Of a stretch of DNA of 64,000 nucleotides, positions 52,512 through 63,540 are shown one piece after another. How positions within the stretch are numbered: the stretch's first letter is position 1; each line of letters starts with the position of its first letter. A program made the translations under genes and the position numbers. Under the pieces are notes generated by a model that saw only the letters and a list, made by a program, of their open reading frames with translations, ran no database searches and had not been told where the DNA came from. This DNA comes from Prorocentrum cordatum (taxonomy: Eukaryota; Sar; Dinophyceae; Prorocentrales; Prorocentraceae): the NCBI GenBank assembly GCA_963575745.1, contig CAUYUJ010018316.1:279970-343969 (forward strand), in the 5' to 3' direction.

Positions 52512-53000
52512 AGATGGCAGCACTCACACCACCTGCCATCCGTCCCCTCTGCCATGCCTGCGGGCAGGCAGAGCCCCCGCCGCTGAGCCAGAACAGCTGC
52601 AGGAACCCTCCAATGCTCCATGAGCAAGATCGGCCAGCAATCTATGGGCCCTTTCCTCTGAGGGATGTCGTTGCGAGGAAGGGGTTGAGAGGATGAAGGG
52701 TATGAGCAGTAGTATTCCGATGCAACGCACGAGACCTTCGAGCACCTACGGGACAGGATATCCTCATTTCTCGCAACCCAATCCGCCCAACCCGATATTT
52801 GCCGGCCCCCCTGCGGGGTCATTAAGCTTGCTGCTCCCAGTGCCAGTTCCAGTTTCTAGTCTCAAATGTTACAATATTGTTTTCTGCTTCCTACTGTAAC
52901 TTGTTACTATCCGCGCGACGGGAGGGAGCCGGAAACCGCCCTGGTCAGCGTCCCCCGGGAGGGTTCTCAGAATTTCCGGGGGCCTTGGGACACATAAAAG
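52512..53000. other. Unassigned DNA
   Basis: Nothing recognised. Confidence 0.4.
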
Positions 53001-53004
53001 TACA

Positions 53005-53365
53005 TGAGAGTCGTGCTTCCGAGGCCACGATCCCTCGTAAAATACATGGTGTTCGCTGCCCCGAGGCCAAGAACCCTATGCAAATCACGCTGTATTCGCG
53101 TCCCCGAGGCCACGATCCCTCGTAGAATACGCCGTGTGCGCGCTCATCAGGCCCCCCCCCTCGGAAATTATGCAGCGTTCGCGCTCCCGAAGCCACAATC
53201 TCTTGCAAGTATGCAACGTTCGCGCCTCCGAGACCACGATTCGTCGAAAATTACTCCGCATTTGCGTTTCTAGGGCCACCAACCCCTGTAAATCACCGAA
53301 GCCGCGATCCCTTTCAAATCACGCCACATTCGCGCCCCCGAGGCCACGATCTTCTATAAGAGGCC
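53005..53365 (+). repeat. ~50-bp degenerate tandem repeat, about 7 units
   Basis: CCGAGGCCACGATCCCTCGT, TAAAATACATGGTGTTCGC and diverged versions (GAAGCCACAATCTCTTGCAA, GAGACCACGATTCGTCG) recur every ~48-52 bp. Confidence 0.85.
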
Positions 53366-53539
53366 CCAAGAGGCGCCCAAGATGCGCCCAAGAGGCCTCC
53401 AAGAAGCCTAAAAGATACCCCATGAGGCCCCAAGAGGCCCCCAAGAGGCGCCCAAACCGCCTCCAAGAGGCCCCCGAGGGGCTCCCCAGGACACCCCAAC
53501 ACATATCACATATACAAGAGGCCTCAGACCCACAACCCA

Positions 53540-53715
53540 GGCACGGTGGCGGGATGTGCCGAATGCCCCTCGGATCCGCCGCCCCCTTCTGCTTCAGCAG
53601 AGGGGTGCCTGGCGTGCCAGACCCTATCGGTTTTGGTTTTGGTTCTTTTTCCAAAAGAACTCTCCCAATGGGTTTCCGCCCGTCCCGCCGGGGTCCTGGG
53701 GTTTTTTCCACGCCC
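53540..53715 (+). repeat. Non-array island with hairpins inside the giant array
   Basis: GGGGTGCCTGGCGTGCCAGA, CCCTATCGGTTTTGGTTTTG and the hairpin GTTCTTTTTCCAAAAGAAC. Related islands at 55400-55600, 56598-56772 (copy 2) and 58455-58655; the 55.4/58.4 kb versions also have CAGGGGGCGGCGG mirrored by CCGCCGCCCCCTG. Confidence 0.8.
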
Positions 53716-54471
53716 CAATTTTCTGCCCAAGACGGCTCCAAGATGGCCTCCAAGATGGCCAAGATGGCCTCCAAGATGTTCCAAGATGGCCTCCAAGTCC
53801 GCCCAAGATGGTCCAAGGCGGCCTCCAATAGGGCCCAAGAGAGTCCAAGAGGGCCCAAGACGGGCCAAGAGGCCCCCCAGAGGCCTCCCAGACGGCCCAA
53901 GAGGCCTCCAAGAGGTCCTCCAGGAGGGCCCGAAGAGGCCCAAATCATTGATTGTCCTTAGGTTTCTTCTCGTCATTCCGACGGCTCAAGAGGCCCCCAA
54001 GATCGCCAAAGAGGCCCTCAAGAGAGCCCCATGACGGCCCAAGTGGCCTCCAAGATGGCCCCAAGAGGGCCCCAAGACGGCCCAAGAGGCCTCCAACACG
54101 CCCAAGATGGCCTCCAAGACGCCCAAGATGGCCTCCAAGACGGCCCCGAAGCGCCCCAAGAGGGTCCCCCGTTGGCCCAGAAAGGCCCCCCAGACGGCTC
54201 CCGACGGCGTCAGACGTGCCAGGGACCCACCAAGATAGCCGAAGTTGGCTCGAAGCTGGCCCAAGACGGCCCAAGAGGCCCCCAAGAGGGCCTCCAGGAA
54301 GGCCAGAAGAGGCCAAAAACATTGATTTGCCTTAGGTTTGTTGTACGGATTTTGACATTTCCTTCTTTTCGGCCTTCCGACGGCCCGAGACGGCCCAAGA
54401 GCCCCCAGAGATCGCCGACAGATCGCACAAGAGGCCTCCAAGACGGCCAAGATGACCCTCAAGACGCCCAC

Positions 54472-54510
54472 GTGTTCCCCGAAAGCTTTCCAAACCGATT
54501 CGGGGAACAC
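54472..54510. repeat. GTGTTCCCCGAA hairpin, copy 1 of 5
   Basis: GTGTTCCCCGAA and TTCGGGGAACAC are perfect 12-bp inverted arms around a ~15-bp loop. Further copies at 55308-55346, 57527-57565, 58363-58401 and 60126-60164. The fifth copy lies outside the 3-kb duplication. Confidence 0.9.
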
Positions 54511-56450
54511 ATGGTCCGATGGCTTGGCAGGTCTGGCCTCAACGTTCGGCCACACAAGACGGCCAGGATGACCTCCAAGACAGCCCCAGGTGGCTTCCAA
54601 GTCCGCCCAAGATGGTCCAAGACGGCCTCCAAGACGGCCTCAGAGAGTCCAAGACGGCCCAAGGCGGCCCAAGAGGCCTCCCAGAGGCCTCCCAGACGGC
54701 CCAAGAGGCCTCGAAGAGGTCCTCCAGGAGGGCCCGAAGAGGCCCAAATCATTGATTCTCCTAAGGTTTTGGAAGGAGTTTGGAATGTGCTTCTTCTCGG
54801 CATTCCGACGGCTCAAGACGGCCCAAGAGGCCCCCAAGATCAACCAAGAGGCCCCCAAGAGGGCCCCATGACGGCCCAAGTGGCCTCCAAGATGGTCCCA
54901 AGAGGGCCCCAAGACTGCCCAAGAGGCCTCCAACACGCCCAAGACGGCCTCCAAGACGCCCAAGATGGCCTCCAAGACGGCCCCGAAGCGCCCCAAGAGG
55001 GCACCCCGTTGGCCCAGAAAGGCTCGCAAGACGGCTCCCGACGGCGTCAGACGTGCCAGGAACCCACCAAAATGGCCGAAGTTGGCTCGAAGCTGGCCCA
55101 AGACGGCCCAAGAGGCCCCCAAGAGGGCCTCCAGAAGGCCAGAAGAGGCCAAAAACATCGATTTGCCTTAGGTTTGTTGTACGGATGTTGACATTTCCTT
55201 CTTTTCGGCCTTCCGACGGCCCGAGACGGCCCAAGAGCCCCCAAAGATCGCCGACAGATCGCACAAGAGGCCTCCAAGACGGCCAAGATGACCTTCAAGA
55301 TGCCCACGTGTTCCCCGAAGGCTTTCCAAACCGACTCGGGGAACACATGGCCGATAGCTTGGCAGGCCTCTGGCCTCAACGTGCGGCCACATACGCGCTT
55401 CCACAAAGGCAGGGGGCGGCGGTGATTCGCCGTAGGCGTCTTAGATCCGCCGCCCCCTGTCGATTCATCGCAGGGGTGCCTGGCGTGCTGAACCCTATCG
55501 GCTTTGGTTTTGGTCTTTTTCCAAAAAAGAACTCCCCCTGGGGCTTCGGCCCGTCCCGTCCTGGGAGGCTCTTCCAGGAGCTCAATTCCCGCCCAAATCC
55601 TCCAAGATGGCTCAAGATGGTCTCCAAGATGCCTCCAAGACGGCTAAGATGGTCTCCAAGATGCCTCCAAGACGGCAAAGATGGCCCCAAGATGCCTCCA
55701 AAACGGGATGCACTCAAGACAGCCTAAGATAGCCTCAAGATTGCCCAAGACGGTCGAAGAGGGATCTAAGAGGCCTCCAAGACGGCCCAAGAGGCCTCCA
55801 AGAGGTCCTCCAGGAGGGCTCGCAGAGGCCAACCTCATTGGTTTTCCATCGGGTTTTTGAAGGATTTTGGCATTTGCTTCTTCTCGGCATTCCGACGGCT
55901 CGAGCCTGCCCAAGCAACCCCAAAGATCGCCCCAAGATCGCCCACGAGGCCTCCAAGATGGCCCGAGACGGCCCAAGAGGCCCCCAAGACGGCCCCAAGA
56001 GGGCCCCAAGATGGGCCAAGAGGCCTCCAAGACGCCCGCCAAGACGGCCCTGGGGCACCCCAGGAGGGCCCCAAGTCGGTCCAAAGAGGCCCACCAACCG
56101 GCTTGATGGCCCCATGACGGCACAAGAGGCCCCCAAGAGGGCCCCAAGAGGGCCCCAACACGGGCCAAGAGGCATCCAAGCCGCTCAAGATGGCTTCCAA
56201 GACGGCCTCGAAGCGCCCCAAGAGGGCTCCAAGCCGGTTCAGAGAGGCCCCCAAGACGGCTCCCGACGGCGTCAGACGGACCAGGAACCCACCAAGATGG
56301 CCGAAGTTGGCTCGAAGCTGGCCTAAGACGACCCAAGAGGCCTCCAAGAGGGCCTCCAGGAAGGACAGAAAAGGCCTACAACATTGATTTTTACAGGTTG
56401 TCGAAGGAATTTGACATTTGCTTCTTTTCGGCCTTCCGACGGCCCGAGAC

Positions 56451-59400
56451 GGCCTCCAAGAAGCCTAAAAGATACCCCATGAGGCCCCAAGAGGCCCCCA
56501 AGAGGCGCCCAAACCGCCTCCAAGAGGCCCCCGAGGGGCTCCCCAGGACACCCCAACACATATCACATATACAAGAGGCCTCAGACCCACAACCCAGGCA
56601 CGGTGGCGGGATGTGCCGAATGCCCCTCGGATCCGCCGCCCCCTTCTGCTTCAGCAGAGGGGTGCCTGGCGTGCCAGACCCTATCGGTTTTGGTTTTGGT
56701 TCTTTTTCCAAAAGAACTCTCCCAATGGGTTTCCGCCCGTCCCGCCGGGGTCCTGGGATTTTTTCCACGCCCCAATTTTCTGCCCAAGACGGCTCCAAGA
56801 TGGCCTCCAAGATGGCCAAGATGGCCTCCAAGATGTTCCAAGATGGCCTCCAAGTCCGCCCAAGATGGTCCAAGGCGGCCTCCAATAGGGCCCAAGAGAG
56901 TCCAAGAGGGCCCAAGACGGGCCAAGAGGCCCCCCAGAGGCCTCCCAGACGGCCCAAGAGGCCTCCAAGAGGTCCTCCAGGAGGGCCCGAAGAGGCCCAA
57001 ATCATTGATTTTCCTTAGGTTTCTTCTCGTCATTCCGACGGCTCAAGAGGCCCCCAAGATCGCCAAAGAGGCCCTCAAGAGAGCCCCATGACGGCCCAAG
57101 TGGCCTCCAAGATGGCCCCAAGAGGGCCCCAAGACGGCCCAAGAGGCCTCCAACGCGCCCAAGATGGCCTCCAAGACGCCCAAGATGGCCTCCAAGACGG
57201 CCCCGAAGCGCCCAAAGAGGGTCCCCCGTTGGCCCAGAAAGGCCCCCCAGACGGCTCCCGACGGCGTCAGACGTGCCAGGGACCCACCAAGATAGCCGAA
57301 GTTGGCTCGAAGCTGGCCCAAGACGGCCCAAGAGGCCCCCAAGAGGGCCTCCAGGAAGGCCAGAAGAGGCCAACAACATTGATTTCCCATGGGTTTTTGA
57401 CGAATTTGGACATTTCCTTCTTTTCGGCCTTCCGACGGCCCGAGACGGCCCAAGAGCCCCCAGAGATCGCCGACAGATCGCACAAGAGGCCTCCAAGACG
57501 GCCAAGATGACCCTCAAGACGCCCACGTGTTCCCCGAAAGCTTTCCAAACCGATTCGGGGAACACATGGTCCGATGGCTTGGCAGGTCTGGCCTCAACGT
57601 TCGGCCACACAAGACGGCCAGGATGACCTCCAAGACAGCCCCAGGTGGCTTCCAAGTCCGCCCAAGATGGTCCAAGACGGCCTCCAAGACGGCCTCAGAG
57701 AGTCCAAGACGGCCCAAGGCGGCCCAAGAGGCCTCCCAGAGGCCTCCCAGACGGCCCAAGAGGCCTCGAAGAGGTCCTCCAGGAGGGCCCGAAGAGGCCC
57801 AAATCATTGATTCTCCTAAGGTTTTGGAAGGAGTTTGGAATGTCTTTCTTCTCGGCATTCCGACGGCTCAAGACGGCCCAAGAGGCCCCCAAGATCAACC
57901 AAGAGGCCCCCAAGAGGGCCCCATGACGGCCCAAGTGGCCTCCAAGATGGTCCCAAGAGGGCCCCAAGACTGCCCAACAGGCCTCCAACACGCCCAAGAC
58001 GGCCTCCAAGACGCCCAAGATGGCCTCCAAGACGGCCCCGAAGCGCCCCAAGAGGGCACCCCGTTGGCCCAGAAAGGCTCGCAAGACGGCTCCCGACGGC
58101 GTCAGACGTGCCAGGAACCCACCAAGATGGCCGAAGTTGGCTCGAAGCTGGCCCAAGACGGCCCAAGAGGCCCCCAAGAGGGCCTCCAGAAGGCCAGAAG
58201 AGGCCAAAAACATTGATTTGCCTTAGGTTTGTTGTACGGATTTTGACATTTCCTTCTTTTCGGCCTTCCGACGGCCCGAGACGGCCCAAGAGCCCCCAAA
58301 GATCGCCGACAGATCGCACAAGAGGCCTCCAAGACGGCCAAGATGACCTTCAAGATGCCCACGTGTTCCCCGAAGGCTTTCCAAACCGACTCGGGGAACA
58401 CATGGCCGATAGCTTGGCAGGCCTCTGGCCTCAACGTGCGGCCACATACGCGCTTCCACAAAGGCAGGGGGCGGCGGTGATTCGCCGTAGGCGTCTTAGA
58501 TCCGCCGCCCCCTGTCGATTCATCGCAGGGGTGCCTGGCGTGCTGAACCCTATCGGCTTTGGTTTTGGTCTTTTTCCAAAAAAGAACTCCCCCTGGGGCT
58601 TCGGCCCGTCCCGTCCTGGGAGGCTCTTCCAGGAGCTCAATTCCCGCCCAAATCCTCCAAGATGGCTCAAGATGGTCTCCAAGATGCCTCCAAGACGGCT
58701 AAGATGGTCTCCAAGATGCCTCCAAGACGGCAAAGATGGCCCCAAGATGCCTCCAAAACGGGATGCACTCAAGACAGCCTAAGATAGCCTCAAGATTGCC
58801 CAAGACGGTCGAAGAGGGATCTAAGAGGCCTCCAAGACGGCCCAAGAGGCCTCCAAGAGGTCCTCCAGGAGGGCTCGCAGAGGCCAACCTCATTGGTTTT
58901 CCATCGGGTTTTTGAAGGATTTTGGCATTTGCTTCTTCTCGGCATTCCGACGGCTCGAGCCTGCCCAAGCAACCCCAAAGATCGCCCCAAGATCGCCCAC
59001 GAGGCCTCCAAGATGGCCCGAGACGGCCCAAGAGGCCCCCAAGACGGCCCCAAGAGGGCCCCAAGATGGGCCAAGAGGCCTCCAAGACGCCCGCCAAGAC
59101 GGCCCTGGGGCACCCCAGGAGGGCCCCAAGTCGGTCCAAAGAGGCCCACCAACCGGCTTGATGGCCCCATGACGGCACAAGAGGCCCCCAAGAGGGCCCC
59201 AAGAGGGCCCCAACACGGGCCAAGAGGCATCCAAGCCGCTCAAGATGGCTTCCAAGACGGCCTCGAAGCGCCCCAAGAGGGCTCCAAGCCGGTTCAGAGA
59301 GGCCCCCAAGACGGCTCCCGACGGCGTCAGACGGACCAGGAACCCACCAAGATGGCCGAAGTTGGCTCGAAGCTGGCCTAAGACGACCCAAGAGGCCTCC

Positions 59401-59505
59401 AAGAGGGCCTCCAGGAAGGACAGAAAAGGCCTACAACATTGATTTTTACAGGTTGTCGAAGGAATTTGACATTTGCTTCTTTTCGGCCTTCCGACGGCCC
59501 GAGAC
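56451..59505 (+). repeat. 3-kb tandem duplication, copy 2
   Basis: Matches copy 1 base for base except for about ten scattered substitutions and one ~45-bp replaced patch at 57375-57415. After 59505 the sequence continues as ordinary array. Confidence 0.95.
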
Positions 59506-60250
59506 GGCCCAAGAGCCCCCAAAGATCGCTCAAAGATCGCCCAGGAGGCCTCCAAGATGGCCCCAGAACGGCCCAAGAGGCCCCCAAGACGGCCCCAAGA
59601 GGCCCCCAAGACGGCCCAAGAGCTTTTAAGGCGCCCAAGATGGCCTCCAAGACGGCCCTGGAGCATTCCAAGAGGGCCCCAAGTCGGCCCTGAAAGGCCC
59701 CCCAAACGGCTTCCGACGGCGTCAGACGGGCCAGGAGCCCACCAAGACGGCCGAAGATGGCCCTAAGATGGCCCAAGACGGCCCTAGAGGCCTGCAAGAG
59801 GGCATCCAGGAAGGCCCAAAAAGGCCACAATCATTGATTTCCCATTACCCATCATTGTTTGAAGGATTGTGGCATTTGCTTTTTGTTCGGCCTTCCGACT
59901 GCCCGAGACGGCCCAAGTGCCCCCAAAGATCGCCCAAGAGGCCCAAGACGGCCCCAAGAGGCCCCCAAGACGGCCCCAAGAGGCCCCCAAGACGGCCCAA
60001 GAGGCCCCCAAGACGCTCAAGATGGCCTCCAAGACGGCCCAAGAGCCCTCCAAGACGTCCTCCAAGAAGGCCCGAAAGGATCAGACTGGCCTCCAGACGG
60101 CCAAGATGACCTTCAAGATGCCCACGTGTTCCCCGAAGGCTTTCCAAACGGATTCGGGGAACACATGGTCCGATAGCTTGGCAGGTCTGGCCTCAACGTT
60201 CGGCCACATAGGCGCTTCCAAAAAGGCAGAGGGCGGCGGTGATTCGCCGT

Positions 60251-60985
60251 AGGTGTCTTCGAGAACGCCAACGTTTCAACATGCACTGATGATTCCTATC
60301 CGCCCCCGCATGCTGTTCCCAGATGCGAAAGGGCAGCGCCGAGACGCACCGACGCGGCTCTGTTCTATCCCATTCTGATAGAGAGGGGGCCGGCGGCAGG
60401 GGGCGAGGCCCTTACAGATAATGTCTTCCTGATTCACGACCAGGCCAGTTCCTCCCCGTCCACTCGTTCAAGATACCGGCCAGGGATTGATAGATACCCC
60501 TTCCTGCCAAGTCGATTCGGGAATCCGCTCGGGGGGTGTCCTTCTGGGCCCCTCGAGGAGGTGATACCGCCTCAAAGTGACAAGCCTGCACCAAGAGGAT
60601 GTGGTCTCCAGACCGTCTGCACTGAAGGATGTTGCCAGATTGTGTGCTACCCACCCCCCAAACAAGGACAATGAGACAAAGAGACTCGCAAGGACTCCCC
60701 AGATATCCCCGGAAGCATTCCGAGATATGCGCATGTCTCCAGAGATCTGTGAAGGTCCCAATGGGCTTTGGAGTGAAAGAAAATAGGATGCAGAGGAAGA
60801 GCACGAATGAGGACGAGGAGGGGAGGGATAGTGGCCCTGCGATCAGAGCATGGTCAGGACAGCAACAACTGAATAAAACTTGCTGCATGGGCCTCAACGC
60901 GGTGCAAATCTGCATGGGGACTGCACATCCGCATGAAGACTTCACTCGTCCCTAAGTGGAAGGAACTGGACGGCGCCGTCCTCTA
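60251..60985. other. Unassigned DNA
   Basis: No gene or repeat recognised, apart from ATATCCCCGGAAGCATTCCG near 60703, which may be a distant relative of the 20760 repeat on the other strand. Confidence 0.4.
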
Positions 60986-60998
60986 CAGTCGGGCTGCT

Positions 60999-61141
60999 GA
61001 AATGAGGAACGCTAAATAAGGAACGAAGCCCCTCTGTGGCTTCAAAGAAGCCTGGGTGCACGCGAAGGGCTAGAGGAACGACCGCGGAAGGACGTAGGGA
61101 ACATCGAGCCCCTTCCGAATCCGAAGTGTTCCATATTTCAG
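60999..61141. mobile_element. Possible inverted-repeat element, copy 2 (TGAAATRAGGAAC ends)
   Basis: TGAAATGAGGAACGCTAAAT at the left and GTGTTCCATATTTCA at the right, with ACATCGAGCCCCTTCCGAA inside, matching 50015-50162. Confidence 0.65.
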
Positions 61142-61226
61142 CGTCTTGGCTGAGGTCATGTAGGCTCAGGCTGGGAGGATCGAGGGCTCAGGAGGGGGGT
61201 AAGGAGGGAAGGGTGGAAGACAAGGA

Positions 61227-61385
61227 TTAAGTCGGGCGTGTCCCCCTACAGGGGGATTTTCGACAAATAAGAATACTGATTCTTTTGTACTCCAAAATGG
61301 TCAAAAGTACTTGGAAAATAATCCCCATACTATTTTTTTCACTATTTTTGAATTTCCCCCCTGTAGAGGGACAGGCCCGACATAA
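61227..61385. mobile_element. Complete copy of the TTAAGTCGGGC inverted-repeat element
   Basis: 159 bp from TTAAGTCGGGCGTGTCCCCC to GGACAGGCCCGACATAA. Perfect 8-bp target duplication GACAAGGA at 61219-61226 and 61386-61393. Terminal inverted repeats ~33 bp, AT-rich interior, no ORF. Non-autonomous. Confidence 0.93.
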
Positions 61386-61469
61386 GACAAGGAGCAGGTG
61401 TGGGACGACGACGGAGATTGCGGCGACTGCGGAGGAGGCGGCGACAGCACCGGTCAGGCATGTGCACCT

Positions 61470-61540
61470 TTCCAACTCTTGGCTGCCTCTCTCTCTCTCT
61501 CGTTCTCTCTTCCTGTCTCTCTCTCTCTCTCGCTTTCCAC
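61470..61540. repeat. TCTC dinucleotide-type tract
   Basis: CTCTCTCTCTCTCGTTCTCT and CTGTCTCTCTCTCTCTCGCT. Confidence 0.9.
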
Positions 61541-61624
61541 CATTCTCATCACCAATCCCTCAAAGCACACATAGGCGAAGGAGGATGTTAGGGGGGACTG
61601 GCTCAGGGGGAGACATCGAGCTTT

Positions 61625-61660
61625 CATCGGCGGTACACCGCCGTAAACCGGCGATAGAGA
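61625..61660. repeat. TCGGCGGTACACCGCCG hairpin core
   Basis: Sibling of 31960-32012 and of the core of 17672-17912. Confidence 0.6.
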
Positions 61661-61985
61661 AACAAACACATCACAACTTAATCCAAGCCCGTCCTCTACA
61701 AGGAAGCAGTTCGTGTTGAATGTGCTTTGAATTTCAAAGCGCCGTCGAGGCCTCTCGGGCCAACATCGGGACCTCGGGCGGGCTTCGGGACGTTCCAAGA
61801 GGGCCAACACATCAACACACATTCAACACAAGCCGCTGCCTCATCAGGGACGGTGTCGTGTCAAATGTGTGTATGAGTGTGTGTTGAGGTTGAGGCCCTC
61901 TTGGGGCTCTCCTGGAACCCTCACAGGCTCCCAGGAGAGCTCTCAAAGACGACCTGGGAGGGCATAACAGACCTCCCGACCAGTC
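61661..61985. other. Unassigned DNA
   Basis: TGTGTTGAATGTG-type words (CATCAACACACATTCAACAC at 61809, GTGTGTTGAGG at 61879). No gene. Confidence 0.4.
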
Positions 61986-61989
61986 CACC

Positions 61990-62124
61990 GTGCATACTGC
62001 GGCCGCCAGATCTCCAGGTCCCCCGAGTGTCTCCGAGAATCCCGCCTCGCGCCAATCTGCATACCGCGGCCGCCAGATCCCCAGGCCCCCCGAGTCCCCG
62101 AGTGTCCCGCCTCGCGCCGACACA
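61990..62124 (+). repeat. Two-copy ~66-bp tandem duplication
   Basis: GCATACTGCGGCCGCCAGAT ... CCCGCCTCGCGCCAATCT followed by GCATACCGCGGCCGCCAGAT ... CCCGCCTCGCGCCGACAC. Confidence 0.9.
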
Positions 62125-62139
62125 TCATCCCAGGACAAA

Positions 62140-63540
62140 GTAGCATTAGAAAACAGCAGAAGCTGCTAGTACAGCACAACACCATAACCTATGGCAGAAC
62201 AAGCTTTAACACCACACCACCCTTCATTCCATACTCGAACACAGCATAACATATCATGACATGACAGACCGCAACATAACACAGCATAACAGAGCCGTGC
62301 ATGCCGTAGCACACCATCACAGCACGCAAAATACCATACCACGACAAAGCACCCAGACCACAATACCACATCGCACAACTGGACATAACAACACAGAACA
62401 TGTCCAAAACTCGCTGGACATTGCCAACTAAGAACATGACACAAAGCAGCATAACACAGCATGCTATGCCACATCCGAGTAACTCGATATAACATGGCCG
62501 ATCAATAATACAAAACATCATGACCGAACCTAACATACCATTACATACCATGGCATGCCACACGAAAGCATAACACCACACCACACCACTGATAAAATGA
62601 CACATAGCATCGCATCACAGGTGACAACTAATACCAAGACAGGGCGCGGCACCATATGCTACACTATAGCAGAATACAGCATAGCGTACCACCATAACCT
62701 ATGACATAAAGGATCAGGCAGGAGAGAATTCAACACAACACCTCGTAACATACCATGATAGGGCATTACATAACACACCATAACAGAAATGTCATAGCAT
62801 GAGAGGCCATGGCAGACCTCAACACACATAGCACCCCATAAGCTGACAGAACATAGCATGACAGAGAGCGGCATAGCCCAGTCTAGCACATAAGATTACA
62901 CCCGAGCGTAACACCACAACGTAACAACACATAGCATGTCATAGCATGTCAGAGGGGACATGAGCTGACACATAAGACCAACGCGTGCAATGACACCATG
63001 GAGCATACATAGGATACCATAACACACTACACCGCATAACGACGATGGACATACCACAACATGAAATAGCGTACTCGAACAGAGCGTACCATATCACGTA
63101 AGGACCTAACACACCACAGCATAACACATGATTGCAGCATTCCTTAGCGTGGCAACGCATACCATCACGGATCTCGACAGAATGTGTGATAACATCAGCA
63201 TGGCAGGAGAAAGGATTGACTACCATGCCATGGTAGAACAGAACATGACAGATAGCAACACCGACCATCAGGTGACATATTGCAACGCGTACCATAACAC
63301 AACGGAACGTGGTATATCATTACAGATCAAAGCAGACCGTACAGGTTCTGATTCACGATTGCTGGCACGACGGCAATCATCGTAGACTTTACCGTATCGC
63401 AGGGACTAACCGAACAAAACACCATGGTGTTACCATAGAACATAGCACAACGCAACCAGCATACCATAGCACAACTCTCTCACGACTGATACTCCTACGA
63501 CAACGAGCTCGACATAACGCCATATACTAGACCTTCATAG
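62140..63540. repeat. Degenerate CATAACA/CATAGCA-like tract
   Basis: About 1.4 kb in which ACATAACA, CATAGCAC, CATACCA and similar words dominate without a fixed period. Looks like an old, decayed relative of the CATAGC satellite at 41780-42071. Minus-strand frames rich in Cys/Val/Tyr/Met are composition artefacts. Confidence 0.75.

Larger units (their letters stand above)
53394..56450 (+). repeat. 3-kb tandem duplication, copy 1
   Basis: Begins GGCCTCCAAGAAGCCTAAAA and ends at TTCCGACGGCCCGAGAC. Copy 2 starts at the next base. Offset to copy 2 is 3,057 bp at the left and 3,055 bp after about position 54360. Confidence 0.95.
53366..60250 (+). repeat. Giant CCAAGAnGGCC-type array (about 6.9 kb)
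   Basis: Almost entirely built from CCAAGAGGCCC, CCAAGATGGCC and CCAAGACGGCC words, roughly 11-12 bp each, grouped into subunits that start with an ATTGATTTNCC / TTCGGCCTTCCGACGG header at irregular 375-680-bp spacing. Both strands carry many open frames (Gly/Pro/Lys/Arg or Leu/Gly/Trp-rich); these are repeat translations. Confidence 0.97.

Noticed and set aside
55605-55640. CCAAGATGGCTCAAG resembles the end of the dinoflagellate spliced leader (CCATTTTGGCTCAAG).
   Set aside because: It differs at three adjacent positions and is explained as a variant of the surrounding CCAAGATGGCC words. I found no full 22-nt leader or its complement by eye.
53400-60252. Many open frames of 100-386 codons on both strands that look like paralogous gene families.
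   Set aside because: All are translations of CCAAGAnGGCC words; identical frames recur because of the 3-kb tandem duplication.
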